NCBI RefSeq assembly: GCF_001858045.2
Contig: NC_031982.2
Coordinates: 28,352,783 to 28,416,782, forward strand
Reading direction: 5' to 3'
DNA: 64,000 nt
Origin: Oreochromis niloticus
Taxonomy: Eukaryota; Chordata; Actinopteri; Cichliformes; Cichlidae
Positions 10,061-22,002 of the stretch are shown piece by piece. Within the stretch, counting starts at the first letter, position 1. Each line of letters begins with the position of its first letter. The translations under genes were made by a program, and so were the position numbers. The notes under the pieces are model-generated. The model saw only the letters and a program-made list of their open reading frames with translations, was not told the origin of the DNA and did not search any database.

Positions 10061-12165
10061 AATGTTTACATATTACAGTGGAAGTGTGTAATCATGACAC
10101 AATGTCAGAAAGTTTTATTGTGTAATTTTAATATACTTTCACATTTTTTGTGACACATCCTCGTGACTTTGATGGTTTTGTCTCACTTGGGCTTTGTCTG
10201 TATTGCTGTGGCTGAAACCGGCCTCTGCCTACTGTGGTCAGTTTCAGTGTACTGCCACTGGCAAGCTTTTCACTATGATTTTAAAGCATTTCACAGCACC
10301 TTTAAGTTATTACTGTGAATATCAGAAACCTCTTACTTCACAGGATTACACAGGACCAACGCATGTCACTGACAATATCAGTAAACCAAACTGTCTGATT
10401 TTAATTTTCTTTAAGGAACAATTGGTACCAGAAAAAAATGAATTGAATTTAATTCTAAAACATCTGCTCTGCTCCCCCTGACACCAATCTAATGATCCAG
10501 TGCAGTGAAAGCTTGCACTGTTTGAGCTTACACCAGCTCCCACCTGATTATGGAGGTTTCTTCCACTAATGTGAAACTTCAGATTTTTATTCATCGTTTT
10601 TGGAAACACGGCAGAGGAAGTAAAACGTGTTACAGCGGCCTGTTTTGAAGTCGGATGCTGGTTACTTGAGAGAGAGAGAGACACCTAACCTCGAAATATT
10701 TCTGTGTATTTGCTCAAAAACGAACAAACCACGGCTGCGGCTGATCTGCAACAGTGTGCATCAGTGTGAGCGAGGAGCAGAGCGTTCCCGAGAAACATTT
10801 TAAATGCACGTTGGATTTCTCCACCCTGGGTAAATAAAGGTGAAGTCAAATGAACCTTTGTCCTTCTATGTTTACTGGAAACAACGGTGAGGGTATGTAT
10901 GTTCTCATAAAATGTTTTTGTTGTTGTTGTTGTTGTTGTTGTTACAGAGGGGGTTTTTTTGTTGTTCTTTAGGGCAAGTAAGCCACCCGTGTTCATCAGG
11001 AAAACTCTTCATTTGAAATGCAGGCTATTAAAATGATTCAAATTTGATACACTATTCACTTAAAGTGTTTATATTTTAAGTAATTAAATAAATTTAAAAT
11101 GCTTTTGTTGCATAAGATGAAAAGACGTGTACATGCATACATATTTTTCAATATTTCTCTGGTATGTTATCTACTCTGCACTTCTTCGCCCTTCAAATCA
11201 AGTCAAACCCAAATGATTTTGAGACTCGAGCCTTCTGTTCTTGTGCAAATGCTGCTTGTTTAAATTAGTAAACATATTCAAATCTTCAAGAAGCAGAAAT
11301 ATGCCTTGCATTTGGTCATTCACGAGAAAGTCGTTGCGCAAAATCTGCACAACCGCTAGGTGGCGCCAAACATTAATAATCCTGCAGATGCAGCACAGAC
11401 CCCGTCTCTCGCTCTCTCCACACACACACACACTTGGGGTAAAATAGGATTTTCCACGCTCGCCATTGCCTTCCTACTTCACACTGTTTCCGCTGAGAAA
11501 TAATTTAATTTGGGGCTCCTTTGATCCCTGAACACAGCTGGATTGATGTAATCCTCTGGGATTAAATCTGACTCTAAATCATGACGCAGTTTAAGCTGTG
11601 ATGCTGCTGAAAAGGTTGACGTCCACAGTCACTTTTAGTACTTTAAGCACTCAAAACACAGAAATTGCTCCAGTTCATTTACAGATTTGTGATTTATGAT
11701 TCATTCAGTGAGGAAAACCTCACCCCCATACAAAAAATCATAAATACTTCAACCATAGCTTCAGTCCAGACCTTTGTGTTGACTTTACTAAACATAAATT
11801 GGCCTGCATCTGAATTTCTGTGTATATGAAACAAGCTTACAAGTCTGTAACAGAAATATGGGTCTCAGAATTATCAACCACTTATGGCTGCAAATATGTG
11901 AATTTGTTAAAAGTTTTTTTGTTAAAGTTTGTTCAGTTTTCAAGAGTTTTCTCCATCAGTATAAACTCATAAAATATTTAAATAAAAATCTAAAGCCCTT
12001 GTTTTTCCGTTATAGGTCTCTCACTGTAGCTGGTGGTAGTGAAATTAAGGAACACGAGGGGAAAATGTGTTAAAATTCGAGTGTCTGCCCAAAAAATATT
12101 CCAGTTCTGTTTCGTCCAAAGATCTGAACCTTTTTCAGTTTGGGCCTGAATGGATGTTTATAACA
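10061..12165. other. intergenic, no gene recognised; (TTG)n microsatellite
   Basis: No exon or RNA gene is recognisable. A (TTG) microsatellite lies at 10917-10943 and a short CA run at 11421-11432. Open frames here are short and show no family similarity. Confidence 0.6.
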
Positions 12166-12169
12166 GGGA

Positions 12170-12915
12170 TGGAGTTACGAGAGCGTCTTCTGCTGCTACA
12201 TCACTATCTGGTACTGGAACTGCACCTTTGCTGAAAAGAAGTCTCTGCAGCGGATAGTGGGGACAGCACAGAGGATCATTGGAGGCCCTCTCCCACCCAT
12301 CTCCCAACTCTACGACAAACACACCATCCGACATGCGAACAGCGTAGTGAGGGACACTTTCCACCCCTCACATGCACTGTTCTCCCTCCTTCCATCTGGC
12401 AGACGGTTTCGCAGCATCAAAAGCACAACAACCGGACACTGCAAGAGCTTCTTCCCCCAAGCAGTCAGAGCCCTCAACTCACTACCACCAAAGGACTGAT
12501 ATACACATACACCTTTACAAACACCTTAAAATACTCACCAAAAGACTCAAAAACAACAAAAACTTCCATCTTGCACATGTCTTCGTCCTGTCTCGTCTAC
12601 AATATCCTGGTAATAACTTGAACCTGGTATTCAGTACCTACTGGACAATCCACTTTGTATAGTCTCTGTCCTGTCTTTGTTTATTGTACAGTTAGTGTTG
12701 TATAGTTGTCATTATAGTATTGTATAGTTAGTAATTAGTACCTCTTTATCCCTTAATTTTACAGAAATTTAGCATGTTAATTATTTGTAATTCCTAGTTT
12801 TATGTCTCTTGGAGATATATCTTTTGTATACTTATAAATATAAACAGCATTTTAGTACGCTGTATACTGTGTATACTGCTGTATTGACAATAAAGCTCTT
12901 GAATCTTGAATCTTA
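12170..12915 (+). mobile_element. L2/CR1-type LINE, 5'-truncated 3' end
   Basis: An open stretch at 12257-12499 encodes AQRIIGGPLPPISQLY, then PSHALFSLLPSGRRFRSI and SFFPQAVRALNSLP, the typical ORF2 C-terminus of fish L2-type LINEs, ending in a TGA. It is followed by an A/T-rich 3' region and a tail ATTGACAATAAAGCTC with tandem TTGAATC units, as in L2-family tails. The part before about 12170 is lost. Confidence 0.78.
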
Positions 12916-12919
12916 ACTA

Positions 12920-15900
12920 CTGCTGCTTTTGATAGTTGCCACCAGAAACACTTGTCAGTTAAATGACTGCTCTTATTTTATAAAGGTCTAGAAACCAGTT
13001 GGCAAGCAGCTGGCAAACACTGGTCACTAAAAAGTGTATTCCCTGAGGCTTGCAAGTAGATGCTGGCAGCTGCTGTGAAACTGGTTGAGGGGTTTTGTGA
13101 TCCAGTGATAACTAGTCCTGACACAAGCCAGTCAGAAGAAGAGAGTTGGCATAAAGGGAGCAAAGCAGCTTGTTTCACACAGACGTCAAACTGAAAGACT
13201 GCAGCAAGGCTCAGAGTAAACTGTGAATCATACAAAGCTACTGTAGTCCAACAACAGAAATAAAGAGCTGGAAATGAGTAGGCTAAGCCACGTATATTAT
13301 GTTTACCAGCACTAACAGACGCTTCTCCCTCAGCTTGAATGAGCGCACTCATACATAAATAATGCACTCGCTCCTCTCGCGCCGCCTCTGTTTCTCTCAC
13401 CTCTCACACCTTGACTTAACAAGTTTACATTAAAAATATCTCCTCCTTCTCGCCCTGCCTGTCACGCTCTCGCCGACATCCTGCATCATCGTGAACGTAA
13501 TAATCCGGTATTCATCCCGCGCCCCCCCGCTGGGAGCCAGAGGAGTGTGAGCTCCACAGAACTGGAGCATGTGGGCGGCTGTGAAATCAGGATTCCCTCA
13601 GCACGGAGCAGCTTTTTAGACACTTTCTGCTGACACAATGAAAAACTCATAATTGAGTTCTGTTCTGTGGTCGCACTGACATAAGCCTTGCTTTCTACTT
13701 CTTTACAAGATTAAAAAAGGAGAAAAAACAGAAAAAGGGAAAGACGGCGCACAACCGAGATGATTTCAAATGGTACAAAGTGGCATTTCAGCGCATTCAT
13801 GAGTCAGATTTGTGACTTTTTCAACATGACATGTATTGCAGGATCAGTCTGACATTAACATTAATACTGATGCCACACCACCTCCTCCCCCATCTCTTTG
13901 CAAAGCTCCCGTTTCATCTTTTCCTGCTTTACTCTCAGTGTCAACCCCCTTTTTGCCCCGCTGTGGCAATACTTGCATCACCCACTTATAAGAACTGAAA
14001 AGCATCTTGAGTCTTTAAAAGGAGCTGCTCGTTATAAATCCCTTGTATTCTTACCTCAACTTATGAAATTATTATAATACAAATGGTGCAGCGTTTAAAC
14101 CCATTATCATTTAAATTACATTTCCTTTTTTGTGGTTTGTTTAATTTGCTGCTGAATGGGCTCAGTTTGCCCACGAGGATGGTTTAAGTTTTCTCTTATT
14201 ATTTGAAGATTTCATTGTCTTTGCTCAGACACAGAACACCGTGTACTCTTTCTAACAGCCGGCATGGTTTTTCAGACTGAATCTGTCCTTGAAAGGCCTC
14301 GGTGCACTCCCAGAGAAGAAGACCGTCCGCTAAACCTGTGCTGCTGCATTTCACACTTCCTGAAAATAAAAGTCACAGAGTCACATTGTGATTGGTCTCA
14401 TTGAAAGTAAGCCAGGTTTCGTCTTCACCTGTGGGAGGATGAACGCCTGAAAGCCACATCTAATGATTGGTCCCAAGTGAAGGTTGCAAGATTCAGTTGC
14501 CTAGGAAACCCCATAATGTATTTATCGCCCCCTCATATGTCAGTCGGTGGCAGTCACTTCAGTCACCCATCTCAAAGGTCAGAAAGGTTTAACTTGGGAT
14601 CGCTGACATTCATGATTGCTGGTCATTACATTACTGATAATCTCATAGAGAAAACTGGACTTAGCTCCACAGTTCAGCCGAGCTGCCAATTTTTCCATGA
14701 CTCCATACAAAAGATAGCCACCGTACCATCACTCATTGGTTAGAGAAGTCTAGTTTTGAACTGACTTTACCATTTTTGCTGTCACCATCTTGCTTTTTTG
14801 AAACCAAACATCAGGAGCACGCGACTGTGAAACTAAGTGGGCAGTGATGGTCATGTGTGAGCCTGACTTAATGCATCCATTTGATCCTTTTTGACTGATA
14901 GTTGTTATAATTAGGAGGTTATGTTGTACTGAACACAGCCTGAAACTGGCAGCCGAGACCATAAACTTATCAGGTTCAGTGATGTCACAGAAAGCAGCAG
15001 GAAAGGGTTGTTTTGTGAGATCCAAGCACCTTAGGACAACAGTGTTTGTGATTTGGTGCAATTTAAATAAAATGTAACTGAGTTGAATTGAAGAGATCCA
15101 GCTACATATATATTTTCTTATACTGCACGTGTCTCCCAGAGAACTTTTGGGGGAGGTTTTCTAATTTAATAAAGGTTGAAAAGTCACAGAAAGACGTGTA
15201 GCAGACTGAAAAACATTTGGCTCCTCCTTCGATATTCGGTTCTGCTCCGTTCTGATCTGCAGGAGACTGAACACCTGCTGCTGCTTTTCATCAAATCTAG
15301 TTACTTTTGACTCAACAAGACGTCGTAAAATGTGACTTGAATTTAGCTTTAAACGAGAGGTTTTTGTTCATTTGAAATAGCGGTTCATATTTATAAGACT
15401 AAAGCAGCGTTTTCTTTTAGAGAAATGATCCCTGTGTTAAGGGTTCATTAAAAAGTCATACCTTTCAGCTAGGTCCCTGATAAAGATGATGTGCAGGTTT
15501 TGATTCTTAGCCCACTAAAATGACGAAATTTAAACATTTACTTATTATTCCATGAATTTCAAAAAGAAAAACTGCTGAAGATTTTATCTGACTTGTTTCA
15601 CTTGTCACAGCAGCGTGCACCACTGTAAGTGTCTCTTATCAAGGATGAATGAACATGTTTGGCCTTCTAAACAGTTATAATGCAAAAAGACAAACATTTA
15701 CCACATGATCACTGCTAAACACAAAGGAAGGACTGCAGCGGGACTAAAATATCTGCAGGGTTTTTTAGCACTGCTGCTGACATTTTCAGCTGCTCCCTCA
15801 TTTCCCAACAAGTCGTCACAGCGGATTTGCATGTTTGACTTGGCACAGGTTTGACCCTGGATGCCTTTCCTAAAGGAATACTATCTTGTGACCCCCCTGA

Positions 15901-17030
15901 GGCTGGATTTGTGCCTCCTCCCAGTCTTAAAATGTGGATCTTTTGCATGTAAGGCAAATGTGTTAACACCTGCACCATAAAGCCACAAAAGAGCTCACAT
16001 TATGTTAGATTTCTTCTAGCTGTATCCAAACATATTTAGATATCATTGTTACTTTCCAAAACATGCGAGCTGCAATGCGGCATTATTGGAGGTACCGATG
16101 GATACTCCACGGTCAAATCAAAGAACAAAGACTGAGGCAGTCCCACACTTTGAAGTCAGACTCGAACGAGGTGATCCGACTCTGCAGACAACCTTGATAT
16201 CATTATTTGCCCTCTGACTCATCAGCCTTAATGAGCTGGCCTGTCCACAATGTCTCCACTGAGGGTGTCTGCTGTTCATTAGGGCTCCCCGGTAATTGAA
16301 AGGCACGACTCTAAATGAAGATATGATGGAAGCTGTGAAAGATAAAGACAGAATACGTGCAAGCCAAGAGCAGCGATAATGAGGCCGGGGTGTGAAAGCG
16401 TCTTTGTGCTCGGCTCTCCTTGGCTTTGATTGGGAGCCACAGAAAATAACCTTGATGATGAACGACACAAAGCAATGCCATCATACTCTTGTTTACTAGA
16501 GCAACATTTACAGCGAGAGACAAAAGTGCTGTCGATGAAATCTGACAAGTTTTTCATTGTATCAAAACAGCCAATCGCGACCTTCATTAGCTGAGTGTCT
16601 TTTCAGCTGGTTTACCATGAAAATGCTTTGGTTAGAGACCAAGTGTGTTTTTATGGTGATATTTTAATTGTCGGTCTTGTGAAAAGGTCAAATACACCTG
16701 AAGGATAGAAGTTCAAAAAGCTCAAAAAGACAAGATTTTTAAATGAGGCTGTGGATTTCCTAAAATAGTCGGTCTTAGCACATACTGTATATGTCTGGGT
16801 CTATTTCCAGCAGTGGATTCACACACATTCGGTGCTCTAATGAGTGGAAGACTGTCACTGCAAACATGTGCCTCACTGCTATGTTAGAGGATATCACCTC
16901 TATGAATCCGAATATATTCATATACCAACCTTATTTAAGTAACAAGTAAAGAGGCAAATACATCTTTTCACAGTTTTGTTCCAAGATTCTGTCTTGAAGC
17001 TCTTCAAGTTCAATTCAGCAACTCTGTGTA
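12920..17030. other. intergenic, nothing recognised
   Basis: I see no exons, RNA genes or clear repeats. The longest open frame (12978-13400, minus) has no start context, domain or splice support. Confidence 0.55.
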
Positions 17031-17600
17031 ATTAATAGACTGTATTTAAAAAATGGATGTGGCCACTGTGACATTACATACTAGTTTTAGATTCGGCGGT
17101 TTTAAGCGTCAGCGTTTTCCGAGCCACCACGTCGCTGTTTCGGAGCCACAGGTGACCATATTTGATCGATCAGGCGCCAACTTATCAGCATGAGCCAGCA
17201 GGCTTGGTTAGCCAGCTGCATCCACATCTGGTGTTGGTGCTAAGTAACAGTGTGAGTCACAACTTCTTGGATGGGGTGTACCACTCACCAGGCTCTATCA
17301 ATTGTTCCTTTATGCCAATAAAGTTGCTCTAAATAGCATCGAACAAGGTCAGGATGCAAATAATCCACAGTAAGAGTTCACTCAAAACCCCTCTTTGTAC
17401 CAGGCTAAGCAGGCTTTCTACAGGGAGTGCAGAATTATTAGGCAAATGAGTATTTTGTCCACATCATCCTCTTCATGCATGTTGTCTTACTCCAAGCTGT
17501 ATAGGCTCGAAAGCCTACTACCAATTAAGCATATTAGGTGATGTGCATCTCTGTAATGAGAAGGGGTGTGGTCTAATGACATCAACACCCTATATCAGGT

Positions 17601-17620
17601 GTGCATAATTATTAGGCAAC
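17601..17620. repeat. inner (subterminal) repeat, left
   Basis: GTGCATAATTATTAGGCAAC is an exact reverse complement of 18774-18793. It shares the core AATTATTAGGCAA with the outer terminal repeat. It ends 18 bp before the transposase ATG and may be a transposase binding site, as in IR/DR-type Tc1 elements. Confidence 0.85.
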
Positions 17621-17638
17621 TTCCTTTCCTTTGGCAAA

Positions 17639-18655
17639 ATGGGTCAAAAGAAGGACTTGACAGGCTCAGAAAAATCAAAAATAGTGAGATATCTTGCAGA
17701 GGGATGCAGCAGTCTTAAAATTGCAAAGCTTCTGAAGCGTGATCATCGAACAATCAAGCGTTTCATTCAAAATAGTCAACAGGGTCGCAAGAAGCGTGTG
17801 GAAAAACCAAGGCGCAAAATAACTGCCCATGAACTGAGAAAAGTCAAGCGTGCAGCTGCCAATATGCCACTTGCCACCAGTTTGGCCATATTTCAGAGCT
17901 GCAACATCACTGGAGTGCCCAAAAGCACAAGGTGTGCAATACTCAGAGACATGGCCAAGGTAAGAAAGGCTGAAAGACGACCACCACTGAACAAGACACA
18001 CAAGCTGAAACGTCAAGACTGGGCCAAGAAATATCTCAAGACTGATTTTTCTAAGGTTTTATGGACTGATGAAATGAGAGTGAGTCTTGATGGGCCAGAT
18101 GGATGGGCCCGTGGCTGGATTGGTAAAGGGCAGAGAGCTCCAGTCCGACTCAGACCCCAGCAAGGTGGAGGTGGAGTACTGGTTTGGGCTGGTATCATCA
18201 AAGATGAGTTTGTGGGGCCTTTTCGGGTTGAGGATGGAGTCAAGCTCAACTCCCAGTCCTACTGCCAGTTTCTGGAAGACACCTTCTTCAAGCAGTGGTA
18301 CAGGAAGAAGTCTGCATCCTTCAAGAAAAACATGATTTTCATGCAGGACAATGCTCCATCACACGCGTCCAAGTACTCCACAGCGTGGCTGGCAAGAAAG
18401 GGTATAAAAGAAGAAAAACCAATGACATGGCCTCCTTGTTCACCTGATCTGAACCCCATTGAGAACCTGTGGTCCATCATCAAATGTGAGATTTACAAGG
18501 AGGGAAAACAATACACCTCTCTGAACAGTGTCTGGGAGGCTGTGGTTGCTGCTGCACGCAATGTTGATGGTGAACAGATCAAAACACTGACAGAATCCAT
18601 GGATGGCAGGCTTTTGAGTGTCCTTGCAAAGAAAGGTGGCTATATTGGTCGCTGA
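17639..18655 (+). CDS. Tc1/mariner transposase, DD37E type
   Basis: 338 codons, no stop or frameshift, about the usual Tc1 length (340). The order is: N-terminal paired-type helix-turn-helix regions (residues ~7-45 and ~60-115); a basic stretch GRKKRVEKPRRK (49-60) that could serve as a nuclear signal; then the catalytic domain with D144 (LWTDEM), a Gly-rich box with GGGGVLVWAG (176-185), D237 (MQDNAPSH) and E275 (PDLNPIENLW). There are 37 residues between the second Asp and the Glu, so DD37E rather than the DD34E of classic Tc1. Such enzymes cut and paste their own element at TA sites. The ATG at 17639 follows the inner repeat directly and leaves the HTH complete. All three catalytic residues are present, so activity is plausible but unproven. 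Confidence 0.93.
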   Translation: MGQKKDLTGSEKSKIVRYLAEGCSSLKIAKLLKRDHRTIKRFIQNSQQGRKKRVEKPRRKITAHELRKVKRAAANMPLATSLAIFQSCNITGVPKSTRCAILRDMAKVRKAERRPPLNKTHKLKRQDWAKKYLKTDFSKVLWTDEMRVSLDGPDGWARGWIGKGQRAPVRLRPQQGGGGVLVWAGIIKDEFVGPFRVEDGVKLNSQSYCQFLEDTFFKQWYRKKSASFKKNMIFMQDNAPSHASKYSTAWLARKGIKEEKPMTWPPCSPDLNPIENLWSIIKCEIYKEGKQYTSLNSVWEAVVAAARNVDGEQIKTLTESMDGRLLSVLAKKGGYIGR

Positions 18656-18773
18656 TTTGTTTTTGTTTTGTTTTTGAATGTCAGAAATGTATATTTGTGA
18701 ATGTGGAGATGTTATATTGGTTTCACTGGTAAAAATAAATAATTGAAATGGGTATATATTTGTTTTTTGTTAA

Positions 18774-18793
18774 GTTGCCTAATAATTATGCAC
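18774..18793. repeat. inner (subterminal) repeat, right
   Basis: Exact inverted partner of 17601-17620. Together with the outer repeats each end carries two copies of the same core, about 155-180 bp apart. Confidence 0.85.
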
Positions 18794-19080
18794 AGTAACA
18801 GTCACCTGCACACACAGATATCCCCCTAAAATAGCTAAAACTAAAAACAAACTAAAAACTACTTCCAAAAACATTCAGCTTTGATATTAATGAGTTTTTT
18901 GGGTTCATTGAGAACATGGTTGTTGTTCAATAATAAGATTATTCCTCAAAAATACAACTTGCCTAATAATTCTGCACTCCCTGTATTGCTCTAAATTTTA
19001 ACATGGGAGTCAATGTGGACTAACTTACTTCCTGAGCCAGCCTAAAGTGACAACTACAGGGAAACTGCATTTTTTAGTAA

Positions 19081-21339
19081 TTCCATGTTAGCTAAATGTT
19101 TCATTTTCTTGGTTTAATATTATAGATTTAATCACAGAATGTGGCAACAGGGGCTCAATGAGCCAAAACTGAACACCGTTTTCGTTTGTTTTCTTTCAGC
19201 TTTACTTTTATTTTTTGCCCCGATGCCAAACCTTTTGAAGTAAACCTCATTCGAAGCATTCAGAGTCGGTGTTCACCGTCCATCTGTGTTACGCTGCTGC
19301 TGTCTAATAAGTGACCATTTGTATGAGATTTATGAGGGGAAATTCGTGGCTTTATTAAGAGTTAGCAAATCATTGACTGAATGACTTATACTGGCGTGTC
19401 CACATGATTACACAGCAGAGCTTTGCTCACACTGTATAACAAACACTGAGCTATAATTTGTCTTTAGAAGCATGAAGGCGCCGGCCACTGACAAAAGTTA
19501 TGTGAACCCCTCTGTGGGAGAATTACTGCAGTTTGTAAAGTTAAACAGTTTCATGAGGATTCATCTGATAGTTGCTGAGTGTCTTTATGTGTCCCAATAT
19601 TTGCTGTGATGCAGAGAGTTTACTGCTAGTTTAGACTTTCACTGACTAAACAAAAGTCAAACACTGACTCGGATGTGTAACTGAAACGTGACTTACACGA
19701 AGGTGACAAAACTACTGAGCTGTAACAGAAGTCTGCACAGCTCCCACAGTGGTGCTGCCATAGTAACAGAAATCCAGAGCTGGTGAGCTGCTTTGTGTTT
19801 GCTGTTTCACACCCAGTGAGACTTCACAAGGTCATGTGGGATTTTTCTTTGAAAAACTTAAGAAATTTGAGCTGTGAGTTACTCCCACTGTGATCTCAGG
19901 TCAGAGGATTTGATGACAAACACACTGATGTGGTTGTTTACCTCTAAATCAGGCACAACTGTGGGTTTGGATGAATTTTTGTTTTTTCAAGGTGTGTTAA
20001 AATTGACCTACCATGCTTTTTCTTATTTCATATATACACACTTCTACCTACATCAGTATATGTGTGAGTACTCAAACTTCAAACTGGTCTAATGTAGCTC
20101 TGATGCAGTTTTTTTTCTACTCATGGCTCTGTATGATGTCACTGAGGGACTAAAATGCCTAATATGGCCGTCTCATGTATACAACTGCCTCTTAAAGGGA
20201 GGGTGAAGGAGCTTAAAACAGCTTCTTACAGACACAGGTGCTGCACTGAGGCCCAGTATGAGATAAATCAGGACTATTTCGAACTGCGACTCATGCAAAG
20301 CTCCTCTAACCAGGCTCACCGATAATAAAAATAGCTGGAAATGAGCAAAAATAAGTTCCCTTTAGTGTTTTATTTCAGACAAAGTGGCTATTAACACTGC
20401 AATTAAAAACATTACATGCATGGAGATGAAATATATTTAATTGCCTAAAAGTTTCTCGGTGCAGAATTCAATCTTTTGTTTATCAAGCTACTATTTCATG
20501 CAGGGAGCTGTTTTCTGGGAGTTCTGATAAAACCGCTCACCTGCACAGCACCAAACAGGAGACAGAGATAATTAGAGAGTAGCTCATAATGCAGAGGAGA
20601 AATCAGCAATTAGCTATAGGATGCATTTCCCTCAACAGTCAACTGAGGTAAAAAACAAAGAAAAGCGAATGAGGATGGCTTTAACAATCCCAGCAGGGGA
20701 AATGATTATTAGTTCTGAGGCTACGTGATGGAAGCAGGACACCAAATCAATTAAAAAGACACAAAGGATATATAAATTAGCAACTTAATGTAATGTGAAG
20801 AATATGTTGATCAAATATTTACTGTGTTCAGATCACAAACTCAGTTTAATTCCAGTCTTATTAAATTGAATCTTTAAAAACTTGAGATTTGCCGTGAAAT
20901 TTGGGTATTTTTTTTGTATGTTTTTTTCCTCAAATTGAAATCACGGCTGAGTCTTTCAGCAGAAAAAAATCAACATTTTACTGAAAAACATTCTGGGCAG
21001 ACCTGTAGCAAAACTGGATTTCTTTCAATAACGTGGCAGGAATCAGCACTTCTTCAGTAAAGCTCTTTGAAGTGATGAAAATTGCTCAAATTTCCAACAG
21101 GTTGCTGTGGTGTCTAAAAACTATTCTGTCCTTTTTATCACAGCTACTCAACATTGTTAGAAAATCACAAATTACAAGCCGTGCTTTGTGCTTTTTCTTT
21201 GACAGACTTTCGTCACCAGTATTTGATGACTGGAACTGGAAACAAAACAAAAAAAACAGAAACATCCTCAGAGTGACGCTGAAAAAAGTAATCAATGGAT
21301 TTGTTTCTTGTAAATTAGCTTTAAAAGCTCATTAAAAAA
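19081..21339. other. intergenic, AT-rich, no gene recognised
   Basis: No exon-like frame with splice borders was found. The stretch 20400-20730 is dense in TAATT/ATTA-type sites and lacks recognisable repeats. It could be a conserved noncoding element, but that cannot be judged without alignment. Confidence 0.4.
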
Positions 21340-21700
21340 CGTTGAGTTGATCCAAAACACCACAGCGAGAGTACTAATAGAGACTCGGAAGGAGGACTGT
21401 CTTCTTTTCTTTCTCCTTCTCTTCATTTTGGACCCTTCAAATCTTGAAGCACTTCACTGTCAAACTACAGCCTCACATGTGATTCCTTGAGTTTCTTAAT
21501 GGGAGGCAGACCCTTGGATTCAGGAGACAGACGCTGTCTCTAGTTTTAAGATTAGGGTTAAAACTTTCCTGTTTATAAAGCTTATATTTAGAGCTGGATC
21601 AAATGAGCCTGAACGACCAACCCGGTTTGATCCGAGCTTTCTTCCTGTTAAAAGGCAGTTCTAGCTTTCTACTGTCGCCACTCACAGTCTGAACATTCAG
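21340..21700 (+). mobile_element. non-LTR retrotransposon 3' relic (same family as 6195-6560)
   Basis: Translation gives LIQNTTARVLIETRKEDC and, further on, ETDAVSSFKIRVKTFLF, pieces of a fish LINE ORF2 C-terminus. A 3' UTR block with CTTCCTGTTAAAAGG and CTACTGTCGCCA follows. The frame between the pieces is broken. Confidence 0.62.
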
Positions 21701-21930
21701 GTTGTCTCTTTACTGTATGAAACAACAAGTTTGTTATAAGTCACAGAAAATATCCTTTTGCTTTTATTGTTGTAAAAAGATACATGTCTATAGCTGATAG
21801 TGAAAAAACAGGAAACTTTATGTTATTTAATTGCTTGTCTATTACTTAATTACTTTGGTGTAGTAAGAATGGCTGTGGGAGACGTCTCTATCAGCAGGAA
21901 GAATTTATTTCCTCCTTCACTTCTTCCAAA

Positions 21931-22002
21931 ACCGTCCAGTGGGCCAAATTAGACTCTTCCGGGTCCAGTTCTGGCCCCTTGGCCTTATGTTTGACACCCC
22001 TG
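21931..22002 (-). mobile_element. solo end of an hAT-like MITE
   Basis: The reverse complement reads CAGGGGTGTCAAACATAAGG, then GGGGCCAGAACTGG and GGCCCACTGGACGG. This matches the left end of the element at 24520-24948 in inverted orientation. No partner end was found nearby. Confidence 0.6.

Larger units (their letters stand above)
17421..18983 (+). mobile_element. intact Tc1/mariner transposon (1563 bp)
   Basis: It is bounded by perfect 25-bp terminal inverted repeats (17421-17445 and 18959-18983) that start CAGGGAGTGCAGAATT. A TA dinucleotide flanks each end (17419-17420 and 18984-18985), the hallmark of Tc1/mariner insertion. A second, subterminal inverted pair lies inside (17601-17620 and 18774-18793). 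It encodes one uninterrupted transposase with an AATAAA signal at 18734-18739. Identical repeats and an intact frame point to recent insertion. Confidence 0.95.
17030..19080. repeat. older dispersed repeat interrupted by the Tc1-like element
   Basis: The flanks 17030-17420 (starting TTAATAGACTGTATTTAAAA) and 18986-19080 (ATGGGAGTCAATGTGGAC, then GAGCCAGCC) resemble two parts of one dispersed teleost repeat. The Tc1 element sits between them at a TA. The family name is not known to me, and the outer boundaries are approximate. Confidence 0.4.

Noticed and set aside
12978..13400. 140-codon minus-strand open frame
   Set aside because: No family similarity and no exon borders; chance length in intergenic DNA.
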